This document shows, in pieces, positions 26,435 to 34,850 of a DNA stretch of 64,000 bases; positions within the stretch are counted from its first letter, which is position 1, and each line of letters begins with the position of its first letter. A model generated the notes under the pieces. The model worked only from the letters and a program-made list of their open reading frames with translations. It made no database searches and was not told the origin of the DNA. A program made the position numbers and the translations under genes. Origin of the DNA: OMPR01 sp965183835. Lineage in GTDB: Bacteria; Pseudomonadota; Alphaproteobacteria; Rhodobacterales; Rhodobacteraceae. The stretch lies in NCBI GenBank assembly GCA_965183835.1, contig CBCYME010000024.1, positions 88,711 through 152,710 of the forward strand, in the 5' to 3' direction.

Positions 26435-27094
26435 ATGCCACAGACACCCGCCCCCACCAAACCAACCCCGCAAGATTTACGCTCGCAGGCGACCCGCACA
26501 AAAGTGTGTCAGGCCACCATCGATTGTCTGGATCGATTGGGCTACGCCGAGACGACATTTGCCAAAATTCAGGCAAAAGCCGGTGTTTCACGCGGCGCCA
26601 TCACCCATCATTTCCCCACCAAACAAGCCCTTGTTGCCGCCACCGCGATGGATTTGCTGGGCAATGCACTGGGGCCAGTTGAACGTCGCGCCGGATCGCC
26701 CCGCGACAATCCGGTGCCAGTTTATGAGTTGATCATGAAGGCCTGGGACAACGTTGTGAATTCATCAGGTGGGCGTGCAATTGTCGAAATCCTTGTGGCC
26801 TGCCGAACCGACCCTGAACTGTATCAATTGCTCGAGGATCGTCTGCACCATTGGGACCGCATCAGCCTGACCTCTGTCACACAGAGCTATCGCGGCACTG
26901 GTCCTGACCCAGACGACGCAGAACTGTTGTGGAGCATGTGCCGGAATTTTCTGCGGGGGCTGATCCTGCACGAGAGCTTTGTCAGCGATCCGGCCTATCT
27001 GGCCCGGATGGTCGACCGCTTTGCCCGCATGATGGAAACGCAGCTGATCGTGCTGCCCCCTGAACACCGAACATCTCAAGAGGAACCGAAATGA
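26435..27094 (+). CDS. TetR-family transcriptional regulator of the acyl-CoA operon
   Basis: A 219-residue TetR regulator. The N-terminal helix-turn-helix is TKVCQATIDCLDRLGYAETTFAKIQAKAGVSRGAITHHFPTKQALV (about 20-65). The start at 26435 (MPQTPAPTKP) is preferred; an ATG at 26378 would add 19 residues that overlap the promoter. It is divergent from atuA and its stop overlaps the next acyl-CoA dehydrogenase by 4 bp. It probably represses both arms, with an acyl-CoA as inducer, by analogy with AtuR, which is also of the TetR family. Confidence 0.9.
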   Translation: MPQTPAPTKPTPQDLRSQATRTKVCQATIDCLDRLGYAETTFAKIQAKAGVSRGAITHHFPTKQALVAATAMDLLGNALGPVERRAGSPRDNPVPVYELIMKAWDNVVNSSGGRAIVEILVACRTDPELYQLLEDRLHHWDRISLTSVTQSYRGTGPDPDDAELLWSMCRNFLRGLILHESFVSDPAYLARMVDRFARMMETQLIVLPPEHRTSQEEPK

Positions 27095-28248
27095 CCTGTC
27101 CTTCGCCTTTTATGACCCCCGAACGCGAGGCGTTTCGCGCCAATCTGAAACGGTTTTTTGATGACGAGGTGAAACCAAACCTTGATGAATGGGAGCTGAA
27201 CAAGGCCGTGCCATGGGCAATGCATGAACGGGTGTCCAGCTTTGGTGTCTTTGGGTTTGGGATCGACGAAAAATACGGGGGACTGGGGTTCGATGATGCC
27301 TTTATGCGCGCCGATTATGCCGAACTCGCGTTTGGCTGTGGCGCATCAGGCTTTGCGGCTGCCGTGGGCGGGCGCATGATCTCTTTGGGTCCGATTGCTA
27401 AGTTCGCGCCGGATGATTTTCGCAACACCATCCTGCCCGAAATCATCGCTGGGCGCATGAATTCGTCGCTGGCCATCACCGAACCCGGGGGCGGGTCGGA
27501 CGTTGCCAACCTCAGCACCAAGGCCGTGCGCAAAGGTGACAATTGGGTCTTGAACGGGGCCAAAGCGTTCATCACCGGCGGCATGGACAGCCAATGGTTT
27601 GTGGTTGGCGCCCGTACAGGCGGCCCAGGTATTGCTGGTATTTCGCTGTTCCTGATCGAAGCCGACACCCCCGGCTTCACCCGAACGCCGCTGGGGGGCA
27701 AAATGGGGTGGCATTGCTCAGAACAGGCGATGTTGCACTTTGATGATTGCGAGGTGCCCGCCGAGGCCCTGATCGGTCCTGAAAACAAGGGCTTTATCGC
27801 GATCATGAACAATTTCAACTACGAACGTCTGGCCATGACCGCCGGGTCCTTGGGCATGATGCGGCTGTGTTACGAGGCCTCGCTGGATTGGGCACGCGAA
27901 CGTAAAACCTTTGGTGAGCGCCTGATCGACCATCAGGTCATCGCGCATAAATTCGCGGAAATGTCCGCCAAAATTGACATGATCGAAGCTTATGTCGAAC
28001 GGATTTGCTGGGCCATGAACCAAGGCGTGATGCCGGTGGCAGAGATTTCCAAAGCCAAGGTGCAATCCACCAAAGCGCTGGAATATGTCGCGTCCGAAGG
28101 CATGCAGATATTCGGCGGCGCCGGGTATTTGCATGGCAATCCGGTGGAGCGCGTTTGGCGTGAAATCAAAGTCATGGCGATTGGTGGCGGCTCCGAAGAG
28201 ATCATGCGCGATCTGGCAGTCCGTCAGATGGGGCTGGCGGGGCAATAG
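27091..28248 (+). CDS. Acyl-CoA dehydrogenase (AtuD-like, candidate citronellyl-CoA dehydrogenase)
   Basis: A 385-residue FAD acyl-CoA dehydrogenase. Motifs: FGIDEKYGGLGF, AITEPGGGSDVANL, FITGGMDSQWF, FNYERLAMTAGSLGM, WARERKTFGERLIDHQ and IFGGAGYLHGNPVERVWRE. As in the other dehydrogenase here, the YEGT Glu is replaced (AIGGGSEE), and Glu in YERL probably acts as base, as in branched-chain enzymes. Its ATGA overlap with the TetR gene couples the two. With atuA, atuC, atuE and atuF on the other arm it would supply the dehydrogenation step before carboxylation. Confidence 0.91.
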   Translation: MTCPSPFMTPEREAFRANLKRFFDDEVKPNLDEWELNKAVPWAMHERVSSFGVFGFGIDEKYGGLGFDDAFMRADYAELAFGCGASGFAAAVGGRMISLGPIAKFAPDDFRNTILPEIIAGRMNSSLAITEPGGGSDVANLSTKAVRKGDNWVLNGAKAFITGGMDSQWFVVGARTGGPGIAGISLFLIEADTPGFTRTPLGGKMGWHCSEQAMLHFDDCEVPAEALIGPENKGFIAIMNNFNYERLAMTAGSLGMMRLCYEASLDWARERKTFGERLIDHQVIAHKFAEMSAKIDMIEAYVERICWAMNQGVMPVAEISKAKVQSTKALEYVASEGMQIFGGAGYLHGNPVERVWREIKVMAIGGGSEEIMRDLAVRQMGLAGQ

Positions 28249-28282
28249 GACGTCACGCGCGCTACCGAAAAGGCCGCGTGTC

Positions 28283-29278
28283 TTAAAGTTCCGACAGGCG
28301 ATAGGCGCGCGGCGTCACCCCTGTCCAACTGCGGAACGCACGAATGAACGCGCTGGCTTCGCTGAAGCCCGCGCGTTCCGCGATCCCCTCGACCGACGCA
28401 TCCGATGTGGTGAGCAGGCGAACCGCCAGATCCCGGCGCACTTGTTTGCGGATGTCCGAATAGTCCACGCCCTCCTTTTTCAAACGACGGCGTAGGGTGT
28501 GTTGGGCAATGCCAAGCCCAGAGCAAACCTCGGCCATATCTGCAAGCCGCCGCTCAACGGTCAGGACGTTCTCGACCGCCACCGCCACCTCTAGCGACAG
28601 ACCCACGGCTGCATCCACCGGCAGGAACGCATCCAAGGGCGTCCGCCGGGCATAATTGATCGCTTGGGCTTCGCTGCGCACGATGGGCAATTTCATCAAC
28701 CCCGCCGGTATGGCGATGCCTGAACTGGATTGCCCAAACTGCATCGGCGCACGGGTAAACATTCCACGATAGGCCGCGACATGCCCAGGTGCAGGGTAAT
28801 CAAACCACGCTGCATTTGTGGCCCCCCGATTGCCAGCCATCCAGCTGAGCATACGCGTCACCAGCACCAAAATCATCTCGATCGCCATGACGTTCAGAAC
28901 CTCTCGACCGGGGATCCGCGTAAGTTCGAACATCACGCTCGACCCGGACTCGCGGAAACCGTAGCGAAACGAATTATCCATTAGGTCCAAGAATTGAACC
29001 GCCCGGCCATAGGCCGCGCCCAGCGTTTCTGAATGGCTCAGGGATCCCGCCATGATCGCAGTGATCCCGATGCGCTGTGGGCGATGCTGAAGACCGCCCA
29101 GCTCATCATCCATTGTCAGTGTAACCGTGCGCACAAGTTTGACAAAATCAGGCGCGGCCAAATCGCTCGGCTGCGGCGGCAACCCTGCCCGACGCAACAA
29201 AGCCGCAGGATCAAACCCCTGCAGGGTTGCGCCCTCTAACATGTTTGCCGCAAAGGCCGCTGGAATTCTGACCGCCAT
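28283..29278 (-). CDS. AraC-family transcriptional regulator (OruR-like)
   Basis: A 331-residue AraC regulator with a long N-terminal ligand-binding domain (about 15-205) of the kind seen in OruR/ArgR-type proteins, followed by two C-terminal helix-turn-helix motifs (MAEVCSGLGIAQHTLRRRLKKEG and IAERAGFSEASAFIRAFRSWTGVTPRAYR). The ATG at 29278 is divergent from fadA, with about 100 bp between them. It is convergent with the acyl-CoA dehydrogenase upstream, so control of the fadAB arm is the simplest guess. Confidence 0.88.
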   Translation of the reverse strand: MAVRIPAAFAANMLEGATLQGFDPAALLRRAGLPPQPSDLAAPDFVKLVRTVTLTMDDELGGLQHRPQRIGITAIMAGSLSHSETLGAAYGRAVQFLDLMDNSFRYGFRESGSSVMFELTRIPGREVLNVMAIEMILVLVTRMLSWMAGNRGATNAAWFDYPAPGHVAAYRGMFTRAPMQFGQSSSGIAIPAGLMKLPIVRSEAQAINYARRTPLDAFLPVDAAVGLSLEVAVAVENVLTVERRLADMAEVCSGLGIAQHTLRRRLKKEGVDYSDIRKQVRRDLAVRLLTTSDASVEGIAERAGFSEASAFIRAFRSWTGVTPRAYRLSEL

Positions 29279-29379
29279 GCTTTGTCACTTAATGTCTATT
29301 TTTCTGCACCGCCAGATCATTGTCGGATTTGCGACCCCACGTTTACCCTGCTGCCAACCGTCAACGGAGGATCCATTTC

Positions 29380-30588
29380 ATGGCAACTGCTGCCTATATC
29401 TACGACGCCGTCCGCACCCCGCGTTCCAAGGGCAAGGCCGGGGGCACCCTAAACGAAGTCAAACCCATTCAGCTGGCCGCTGGCCTGCTGCGCGAGTTGG
29501 AAAGCCGCCATGATCTGGATACCGCATTGGTCGGCGATGTGATCATGGGCTGTACCGCCGCAATTGGGGATCAGGGCGCCTGTGTGGCCAAAGCCGCCGT
29601 GCAAGCCGCGCATTGGGATGAATCCGTTCCGGGTGTCCAATTGGACCGGTTCTGCGCGTCCGGACTGGAAGCGGTCAATATGGCGGCGGCCAAAGTCGGC
29701 TCAGACCAAGAGGATCTGGTGGTTGCTGGCGGTATCGAATCCATGAGCCGCATTCCGATGCTGTCTGGCGGCGGGGCGATGTTCACCGACCCTGATTTCG
29801 TGATTGACCAGAATTCCGCCCCCCAAGGGATCGGCGCGGACCTGATCGCCACCATTGACGGCTACAGCCGCGAAGACGTGGATGCCTTTGCAATGGAAAG
29901 CCAACGCCGCGCGGCACACGCCCGTGACAACGGATGGTTTGACCACTCGGTCGTGCCTGTCAAAGACGAGAACGGCATCACTATTTTGCAGCGTGATGAC
30001 TTCATCAAACCCACCACGGACATGCAGAAACTCGGGTCTTTAAACCCGTCGTTCGCGCAGATGGGTGGCTTTGGTTATGACGACATGGCGCTGGCGAAAT
30101 ACCCGCAGGTGAGCAAGATCAACCACGTGCACACGCCCGGCAATTCCTCGGGCATCGTGGATGGGTCGTCGGCTGTGATGATCGGGTCAGAACAAGCAGG
30201 CAAAGACATGGGGCTGGAACCGCGCGGGCGCGTCGTTTCCGCCACCGTGATTTCAACCGATCCTGTCATCATGTTGGCAGGCCCCGGACCAGCGGCCAAG
30301 AAATGCCTCGCCAAGGCGGGCCTTACTGTCAACGACATCGACATCTGGGAAATCAACGAGGCCTTTGCCTCGGTCGCGATGCGCTACATGAAAGACCTTG
30401 GGATTGATCACGAAATCACCAACGTCAACGGCGGCGCAATCGCCATGGGCCACCCCTTGGGGGCCACGGGCGGCATGTTGGTGTCGACCGTGCTGGACGA
30501 ATTGGAACGCCGCGGCAAGAAACGCGCGATGATTTCGCTGTGTGTCGGTGGTGGCATGGGTATCTCGACCCTGATCGAGCGTCTGTAA
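29380..30588 (+). CDS. fadA: Acetyl-CoA acetyltransferase / 3-ketoacyl-CoA thiolase
   Basis: A 402-residue thiolase, which cleaves a 3-ketoacyl-CoA with CoA at the end of beta-oxidation. Active-site Cys92 is in LDRFCASGLEAVN, the basic His in NGGAIAMGHPLGATGG, and the second Cys in SLCVGGGMG near the C-terminus. The start at 29380 follows GGAGG; longer frames lack ribosome sites. Six bases separate it from fadB, so they form one operon. Confidence 0.94.
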   Translation: MATAAYIYDAVRTPRSKGKAGGTLNEVKPIQLAAGLLRELESRHDLDTALVGDVIMGCTAAIGDQGACVAKAAVQAAHWDESVPGVQLDRFCASGLEAVNMAAAKVGSDQEDLVVAGGIESMSRIPMLSGGGAMFTDPDFVIDQNSAPQGIGADLIATIDGYSREDVDAFAMESQRRAAHARDNGWFDHSVVPVKDENGITILQRDDFIKPTTDMQKLGSLNPSFAQMGGFGYDDMALAKYPQVSKINHVHTPGNSSGIVDGSSAVMIGSEQAGKDMGLEPRGRVVSATVISTDPVIMLAGPGPAAKKCLAKAGLTVNDIDIWEINEAFASVAMRYMKDLGIDHEITNVNGGAIAMGHPLGATGGMLVSTVLDELERRGKKRAMISLCVGGGMGISTLIERL

Positions 30589-30594
30589 GGAGTT

Positions 30595-32745
30595 ATGACT
30601 ATGGGTGAATTTGCTTACGAAAAAGACGCCGATGGAATCGTCACCATCACCATGAATATGGACGGCCCGGTCAATGCGATGAACGACGCATTCTGGCCGC
30701 TGTTTGCGGATACGATGAACAAGATCGAGGCCGAAGAGGGCCTGACTGGCGTCATCTGGACCTCGGCCAAAGACACGTTCTTTGCCGGTGGGGACTTGAA
30801 CATGCTCAAGGGCATTCAGCCCGATGGTGCAGGTGCCCTGTTTGAAAGCGTCGAAGCCACCAAAGCCGTGATGCGCCGTCAGGAAAAGCTGCCGGTTCCG
30901 GTTGTGGCCGCAATCAACGGTGCGGCATTGGGTGGCGGATTTGAGATCTGTCTGGCGTGCAATTATCGCATTGCCTCCGAAAACCCAAAAACCAAGATCG
31001 GCCTGCCCGAGGTCACTTTGGGTCTGTTGCCCGGCGGCGGTGGCGTGGTGCGGATGACATATCTGCTGGGACTTGAGGGCGCGATGCCGTTCCTACTTGA
31101 GGGGCGTCAGATCTCGCCAGAAAAGGCGCTGAAAGCGGGCTTGATCCACGAGGTCGTATCCGCCGATCAGCTGCTGGCACGCTCCAAGGAATGGATCCTG
31201 TCCGTTCAGGGTGATCAAGCTGTGATCACGCAACCTTGGGACACCAAAGGCTACCGCTTCCCCGGTGGACCGTCGAACTCCCCCAAGAACATGACGCGCA
31301 TCGCTGGTGCCGCGGCCATGCTTTACAAGAAAACCAAGGGTCTGATGCCTGCGCCTGTGCGTATTCTCGACATCATGACCGAGACCGCAGGTAAGGTCGA
31401 TTTCGACACCGCGCAACGCTATGAAAGTCGCCGGTTTGCCTCGCTGACGCCCTTGGCAACGACAAAGAACATGATCTCGACTCTGTTTTTTGGCATGAAC
31501 AAGGTCAACGGTGGGGCCAGCCGCCCCAAAGATATTCCACGCTCCAAAGTGGACCGTCTGGGCGTTCTTGGTGCAGGCATGATGGGTCAGGGTATCACCT
31601 ATTCCGCTGCAATGGCGGGTATTCCCGTGGTGCTCAAGGACATGTCGATGGAAGCCGCCGAACGCGGCAAGGCCTATACCGCCGGGTTGCTGGACAAGCG
31701 GATCAAGCGCGGTCAGATGACCCCTGAAAAACGCGATGCGGTTCTGGCTTTGATCACGCCAACGGACAAATCCGAAGACGTTAAAGGCTGCGATCTGATC
31801 ATCGAAGCGGTGTTTGAACAGATCGACATCAAGGACAAGGTGCTAGCGGAACACGAGGCCCTGCTTGCGGAGGGTGGCTTCTGGGGGTCGAACACCTCGA
31901 CCTTGCCAATCACGCGTCTGGCGACCGGGTCGGCCAAACCGGAAAACTTTGTCGGCCTGCATTTCTTTTCACCTGTCGACAAGATGCCATTGCTTGAAAT
32001 CATCGCAGGCGATCAGACATCGGATGAAACACTGGCGCGCGCCTTTGATTTTGCCCGTCAGATTAAGAAAACCCCGATCATCGTGGGGGATAAAACCGGG
32101 TTCTATACCTCGCGCACCATCGGCACCAAGATCATCGAAGCCGTGGAACTGGTGGCCGAAGGGCATGACCCTGTGCGTGTCGACAACCTGTCCCGCCTGA
32201 TTGGGATGCCCACGGGTATGCTGTCGTTGCTGGATGAGGTGCAGATCAAACTGGTCACCGACATCTACAACACGCAGGTCGAAATGGGTTTGCTGGACCC
32301 TGCCAACGAACAGAATCCCGGCGCGCGCGCCATGCTCGCTGAAATGATCAGCCAGCACGAACGCCACGGCCGCGCCACAGGCAAAGGGTTCTATGACTAT
32401 TCGACCGACGGCAAAACCATCTGGCCCGGTTTGGCCGCGTGGCGCAAAGACGGTGCGGATATCCCGGATGAGGATATCAAAGACCGCATCCTGTTCCGCG
32501 CGGTTCTCGAAAGCCTGCGCTGTCTCGAAGAGGGTGTGCTGCGCACTGTGAACGACGGCAATGTTGGCTCCATTCTGGGCATTGGTGCTCCGGTCCACAC
32601 GGGGGGCTATATCCAGTTCGTCAATACTTATGGGCTGGACCGGTTCCAAGCCCGGTGCGAAGAGCTGGCCGGCAAATACGGTGACCGCTTTGCGCCACCA
32701 GAAATCTTGAAAACGCACGTTGCCGAACAAAAAGAGTTCGCCTGA
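30595..32745 (+). CDS. fadB: Trifunctional fatty acid oxidation protein: enoyl-CoA hydratase / 3-hydroxyacyl-CoA dehydrogenase
   Basis: A 716-residue FadB/FadJ-type multienzyme. Residues 1 to about 200 are a crotonase domain (FFAGGDLNML, GAALGGGFEICLACNYRIA, KIGLPEVTLGLLPGGGG). An NAD-binding Rossmann domain follows from about 320 (GVLGAGMMGQGITYSA), with hydroxyacyl dehydrogenase motifs (NTSTLPITRLA, FVGLHFFSPVDKMPLLEII, KKTPIIVGDKTGFYTSR) and two C-terminal helical domains. The AAGGAGTT site precedes two possible starts, ATG 30595 and 30601. Together with fadA it completes beta-oxidation. Confidence 0.94.
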   Translation: MTMGEFAYEKDADGIVTITMNMDGPVNAMNDAFWPLFADTMNKIEAEEGLTGVIWTSAKDTFFAGGDLNMLKGIQPDGAGALFESVEATKAVMRRQEKLPVPVVAAINGAALGGGFEICLACNYRIASENPKTKIGLPEVTLGLLPGGGGVVRMTYLLGLEGAMPFLLEGRQISPEKALKAGLIHEVVSADQLLARSKEWILSVQGDQAVITQPWDTKGYRFPGGPSNSPKNMTRIAGAAAMLYKKTKGLMPAPVRILDIMTETAGKVDFDTAQRYESRRFASLTPLATTKNMISTLFFGMNKVNGGASRPKDIPRSKVDRLGVLGAGMMGQGITYSAAMAGIPVVLKDMSMEAAERGKAYTAGLLDKRIKRGQMTPEKRDAVLALITPTDKSEDVKGCDLIIEAVFEQIDIKDKVLAEHEALLAEGGFWGSNTSTLPITRLATGSAKPENFVGLHFFSPVDKMPLLEIIAGDQTSDETLARAFDFARQIKKTPIIVGDKTGFYTSRTIGTKIIEAVELVAEGHDPVRVDNLSRLIGMPTGMLSLLDEVQIKLVTDIYNTQVEMGLLDPANEQNPGARAMLAEMISQHERHGRATGKGFYDYSTDGKTIWPGLAAWRKDGADIPDEDIKDRILFRAVLESLRCLEEGVLRTVNDGNVGSILGIGAPVHTGGYIQFVNTYGLDRFQARCEELAGKYGDRFAPPEILKTHVAEQKEFA

Positions 32746-32752
32746 AACCAAC

Positions 32753-32776
32753 TGGCGCGGGGGGTCCCTCGCGCCA
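32753..32776. terminator. Hairpin between convergent fadB and TetR genes
   Basis: TGGCGCGGGG (32753-32762) pairs with CCTCGCGCCA (32767-32776) through ten positions, one a G-T pair, with a 4-base loop. It lies between convergent genes and ends close to the TetR stop, so it can act as a shared terminator, though the T tract is weak. Confidence 0.6.
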
Positions 32777-32778
32777 CC

Positions 32779-33345
32779 TTACTTTGCTAGTGCGTGATCT
32801 AACAAAACACGCGCAGCCTCTTTAGCATCTTGTGCTGGCTTGCAACTATTAAGCAGCACAGATGACACAATCGCCCCCTCTTTCAGCAACAGGATCTGAC
32901 TGCCCAGCGCCACGGGGTCTTTGGCTCCGGCTTCGGTTGCCAGTCTGGTAAAATGATCCAACAACGCCTGTTTGTGCCCGGCCGCCTGTTGGTGGATCGG
33001 GTGGCTCTTTTCCTGATATTCGGCCCCGGCTTTGATGAACATACAGCCGCGATACCCGTCCTCAGTGAACCATTCCCCCAAAGCATCAAACCCGGCCATC
33101 AGCTGCCCTTCTGGCGTATCCGAAAGCTCTTGAATGCGGTCCAGAAACCAGGCCCGAAAGCTTTCGTCGCGTAGCTGCAGCGCTGCCACGATCAATTCTT
33201 CTTTCGTGCGGAAGTGTTTGTACATCGACGTTTTAGAGACGCCGGTTTCCGTCACCAGCTTATCCATACCTGTGGCATGAAACCCATCGCGATAGAACAC
33301 CTGCAGCGCCTTGCGGACCAGCTCGTCTCTTTTGTTCGGGCGCAT
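32779..33345 (-). CDS. TetR-family transcriptional regulator
   Basis: A 188-residue TetR regulator. Helix-turn-helix: LVRKALQVFYRDGFHATGMDKLVTETGVSKTSMYKHFRTKEELIVAAL (about 9-56). C-terminal part resembles the TetR_C_6/AcuR-like group (GEWFTEDGYRGCMFIKAGAEY). The ATG at 33345 is preferred, since a longer frame to 33477 passes through the operator region. It is divergent from the DUF1348 / PNPOx / hydrolase genes, with three matching operator-like sequences between. Confidence 0.9.
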   Translation of the reverse strand: MRPNKRDELVRKALQVFYRDGFHATGMDKLVTETGVSKTSMYKHFRTKEELIVAALQLRDESFRAWFLDRIQELSDTPEGQLMAGFDALGEWFTEDGYRGCMFIKAGAEYQEKSHPIHQQAAGHKQALLDHFTRLATEAGAKDPVALGSQILLLKEGAIVSSVLLNSCKPAQDAKEAARVLLDHALAK

Positions 33346-33360
33346 GATTCGGCTCCTTAG

Positions 33361-33376
33361 TGTACCGATCTGTACA
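33361..33376. promoter_or_regulatory. Operator-like palindrome, site 1 (upstream of tetR)
   Basis: TGTACCGATCTGTACA is a near-perfect 16 bp palindrome (one mismatched pair) 15 bp before the TetR start codon. Read on the other strand it is TGTACAGATCGGTACA, matching the two downstream sites. Suggests autorepression. Confidence 0.65.
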
Positions 33377-33491
33377 TAGTCACAAACTTTCTTGCGTGCA
33401 ACCAGATCCCACCAACCGACTGAAATAAAACACTTTAATGTCACCTTCGAATTTTGAGAAAATCTTTCTGAAAACAAAGATCTTGAAAAAG

Positions 33492-33537
33492 GTTACTGAT
33501 CGGAACACTTTACCCTCATAGTTTACTGATCGGTACA
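33492..33537. promoter_or_regulatory. Two further operator-like sites (upstream of DUF1348 operon)
   Basis: GTTACTGATCGGAACA (33492-33507) and TTTACTGATCGGTACA (33522-33537) share the core ACTGATCGG with each other and ACNGATCGG with site 1. Their starts are 30 bp apart, about three helical turns, so two dimers could bind on one face. The second lies 15 bp before a short ORF start. Confidence 0.6.
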
Positions 33538-33552
33538 CCAAGGAAATTCACC

Positions 33553-33636
33553 ATGCCTCGTTTCATCTCTCCGTTCCCGGCCAATTGCGCCCCCCTCATC
33601 CTGACACTGGCTTTGTTGGCCGCGACACTGACCTGA
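33553..33636 (+). CDS. Short ORF (27 residues), possible leader or micropeptide
   Basis: ATG at 33553 preceded by AAGGAAA, ending with TGA at 33634-33636, eleven bases before the DUF1348 gene. The product has a basic N-terminus (MPRF) and a hydrophobic C-terminal half (APLILTLALLAATLT), so it could be a small membrane peptide or a translated leader that couples to the next gene. No homology is recognised and it may not be translated. Confidence 0.35.
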   Translation: MPRFISPFPANCAPLILTLALLAATLT

Positions 33637-33647
33637 AAGACACCGCC

Positions 33648-34112
33648 ATGACACGTCCTCCCCTCCCTCCGTTTACCCGCGAAACAGCCATTGAAAAGGT
33701 CCGGTTGGCTGAAAACGGCTGGAACAGCCGCAATCCCGATTTGGTTACACCCGCCTATACCGACGGCAGCACGTGGCGAAACCGTGCTGAATTCCCCAAG
33801 GGCCACGCAGAAATCCACGCTATGCTGACCCGCAAATGGGAAAAAGAAACCGAATACCGCCTGATCAAAGAGCTGTGGGCCTTCACCGACAACCGCATTG
33901 CGGTGCGCTATGCCTATGAGTGGTGTGATGCAGACGGCAATTGGACCCGATCATACGGCAACGAGAATTGGGAATTTGCCGAAGATGGCCGCATGGCCAA
34001 CCGGCATGCCTCGATCAATGATTTGCCCATCCGCGAAGAGGATCGCTTGTTTCACTGGCCCCTCGGCCCTCGCCCCGATGACCATCCCGGCCTAAGTGAC
34101 CTTGGCCTGTAA
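33648..34112 (+). CDS. DUF1348 / NTF2-like family protein
   Basis: A 154-residue protein of the DUF1348 family, with an NTF2-like cone fold expected. Recognisable stretches are AENGWNSRNPDLVTPAYTDGS, WRNRAEFPKGHAEIHAMLTRKW and RYAYEWCDADGNWTRSYGNENWEF. Function is not known; proteins of this family often sit in TetR-controlled stress or detoxification operons. It is the first full-length gene downstream of the paired operator-like sites, followed after 26 bp by a flavoprotein-like gene. Confidence 0.85.
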   Translation: MTRPPLPPFTRETAIEKVRLAENGWNSRNPDLVTPAYTDGSTWRNRAEFPKGHAEIHAMLTRKWEKETEYRLIKELWAFTDNRIAVRYAYEWCDADGNWTRSYGNENWEFAEDGRMANRHASINDLPIREEDRLFHWPLGPRPDDHPGLSDLGL

Positions 34113-34138
34113 GTTGAGCCTGTAGAGGAGATAAACCA

Positions 34139-34765
34139 ATGCCCCGCGCCTTTTCCGAACTCATGTTCACCCCCGCTGTCCGTGCTCACCAAGAACGCAT
34201 GGGATCGGCAGCATCTTATGCCAAATTCATCGCCGATGGCCCCAAAAGTGGGCATTTGATCGGCCCCGCAGAAAAGGCATTCATCGAGGCGCGGGATGGG
34301 TTTTATCAATCCACTGTTTCTGAAACAGGTTGGCCGTATGTTCAGTTTCGCGGCGGCCCCGTAGGGTTCTTGCGGGTGCTGAACGAACGGACAATCGGGT
34401 ACGCTGACCTGACCGGCAACAAACAGTACATTTCGCGCGGCAATCTGGATGGCAATGACCGGGTGTCGCTTATCCTGATGGATTACGCCAACAAACGACG
34501 GCTCAAGATCGTGGGGCGGGTATCCTTTACCGAGGGCGCGCAAGCCGCCGCAAGCCTGTTTGCCGATGGCTCAGAAACAGAACCAGAACGCGCGGCCATC
34601 ATCACCGTCGAAGGCATGGATTGGAACTGTCCTCGCCACATCACCCCCCGCTATACCGAGGCCGAATTGCGCCCGCACCTGAACAAATTGGGGGCTGAGA
34701 TTGCCCAACTCAAGGCCGAAAATGAGCGGCTACAAACTGAAGTTACAGCCCTAAAAGCCGACTAA
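34139..34765 (+). CDS. Pyridoxamine 5'-phosphate oxidase-fold flavin-binding protein
   Basis: A 208-residue PNPOx-like split-barrel protein. The FMN-barrel strands are visible in FIEARDGFYQSTVSETGWPYVQFRGGPVGFLRVL and NDRVSLILMDYANKRRLKIVGRV. The C-terminal 30 residues (LRPHLNKLGAEIAQLKAENERLQTEV and on) form a heptad coiled coil, suggesting a dimer. A strong site (GAGGAG) precedes the ATG. Second gene of the TetR-controlled operon; probably reduces or binds a small reactive compound, but no substrate can be named. Confidence 0.86.
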   Translation: MPRAFSELMFTPAVRAHQERMGSAASYAKFIADGPKSGHLIGPAEKAFIEARDGFYQSTVSETGWPYVQFRGGPVGFLRVLNERTIGYADLTGNKQYISRGNLDGNDRVSLILMDYANKRRLKIVGRVSFTEGAQAAASLFADGSETEPERAAIITVEGMDWNCPRHITPRYTEAELRPHLNKLGAEIAQLKAENERLQTEVTALKAD

Positions 34766-34850
34766 ACCCAACATCTCTGGCACTCAAAGACCGCAGCCTT
34801 TGCCCAAGGCTGCGATCCCTCCCTTGCACCCTAACCTGAAAGGACTTCCT

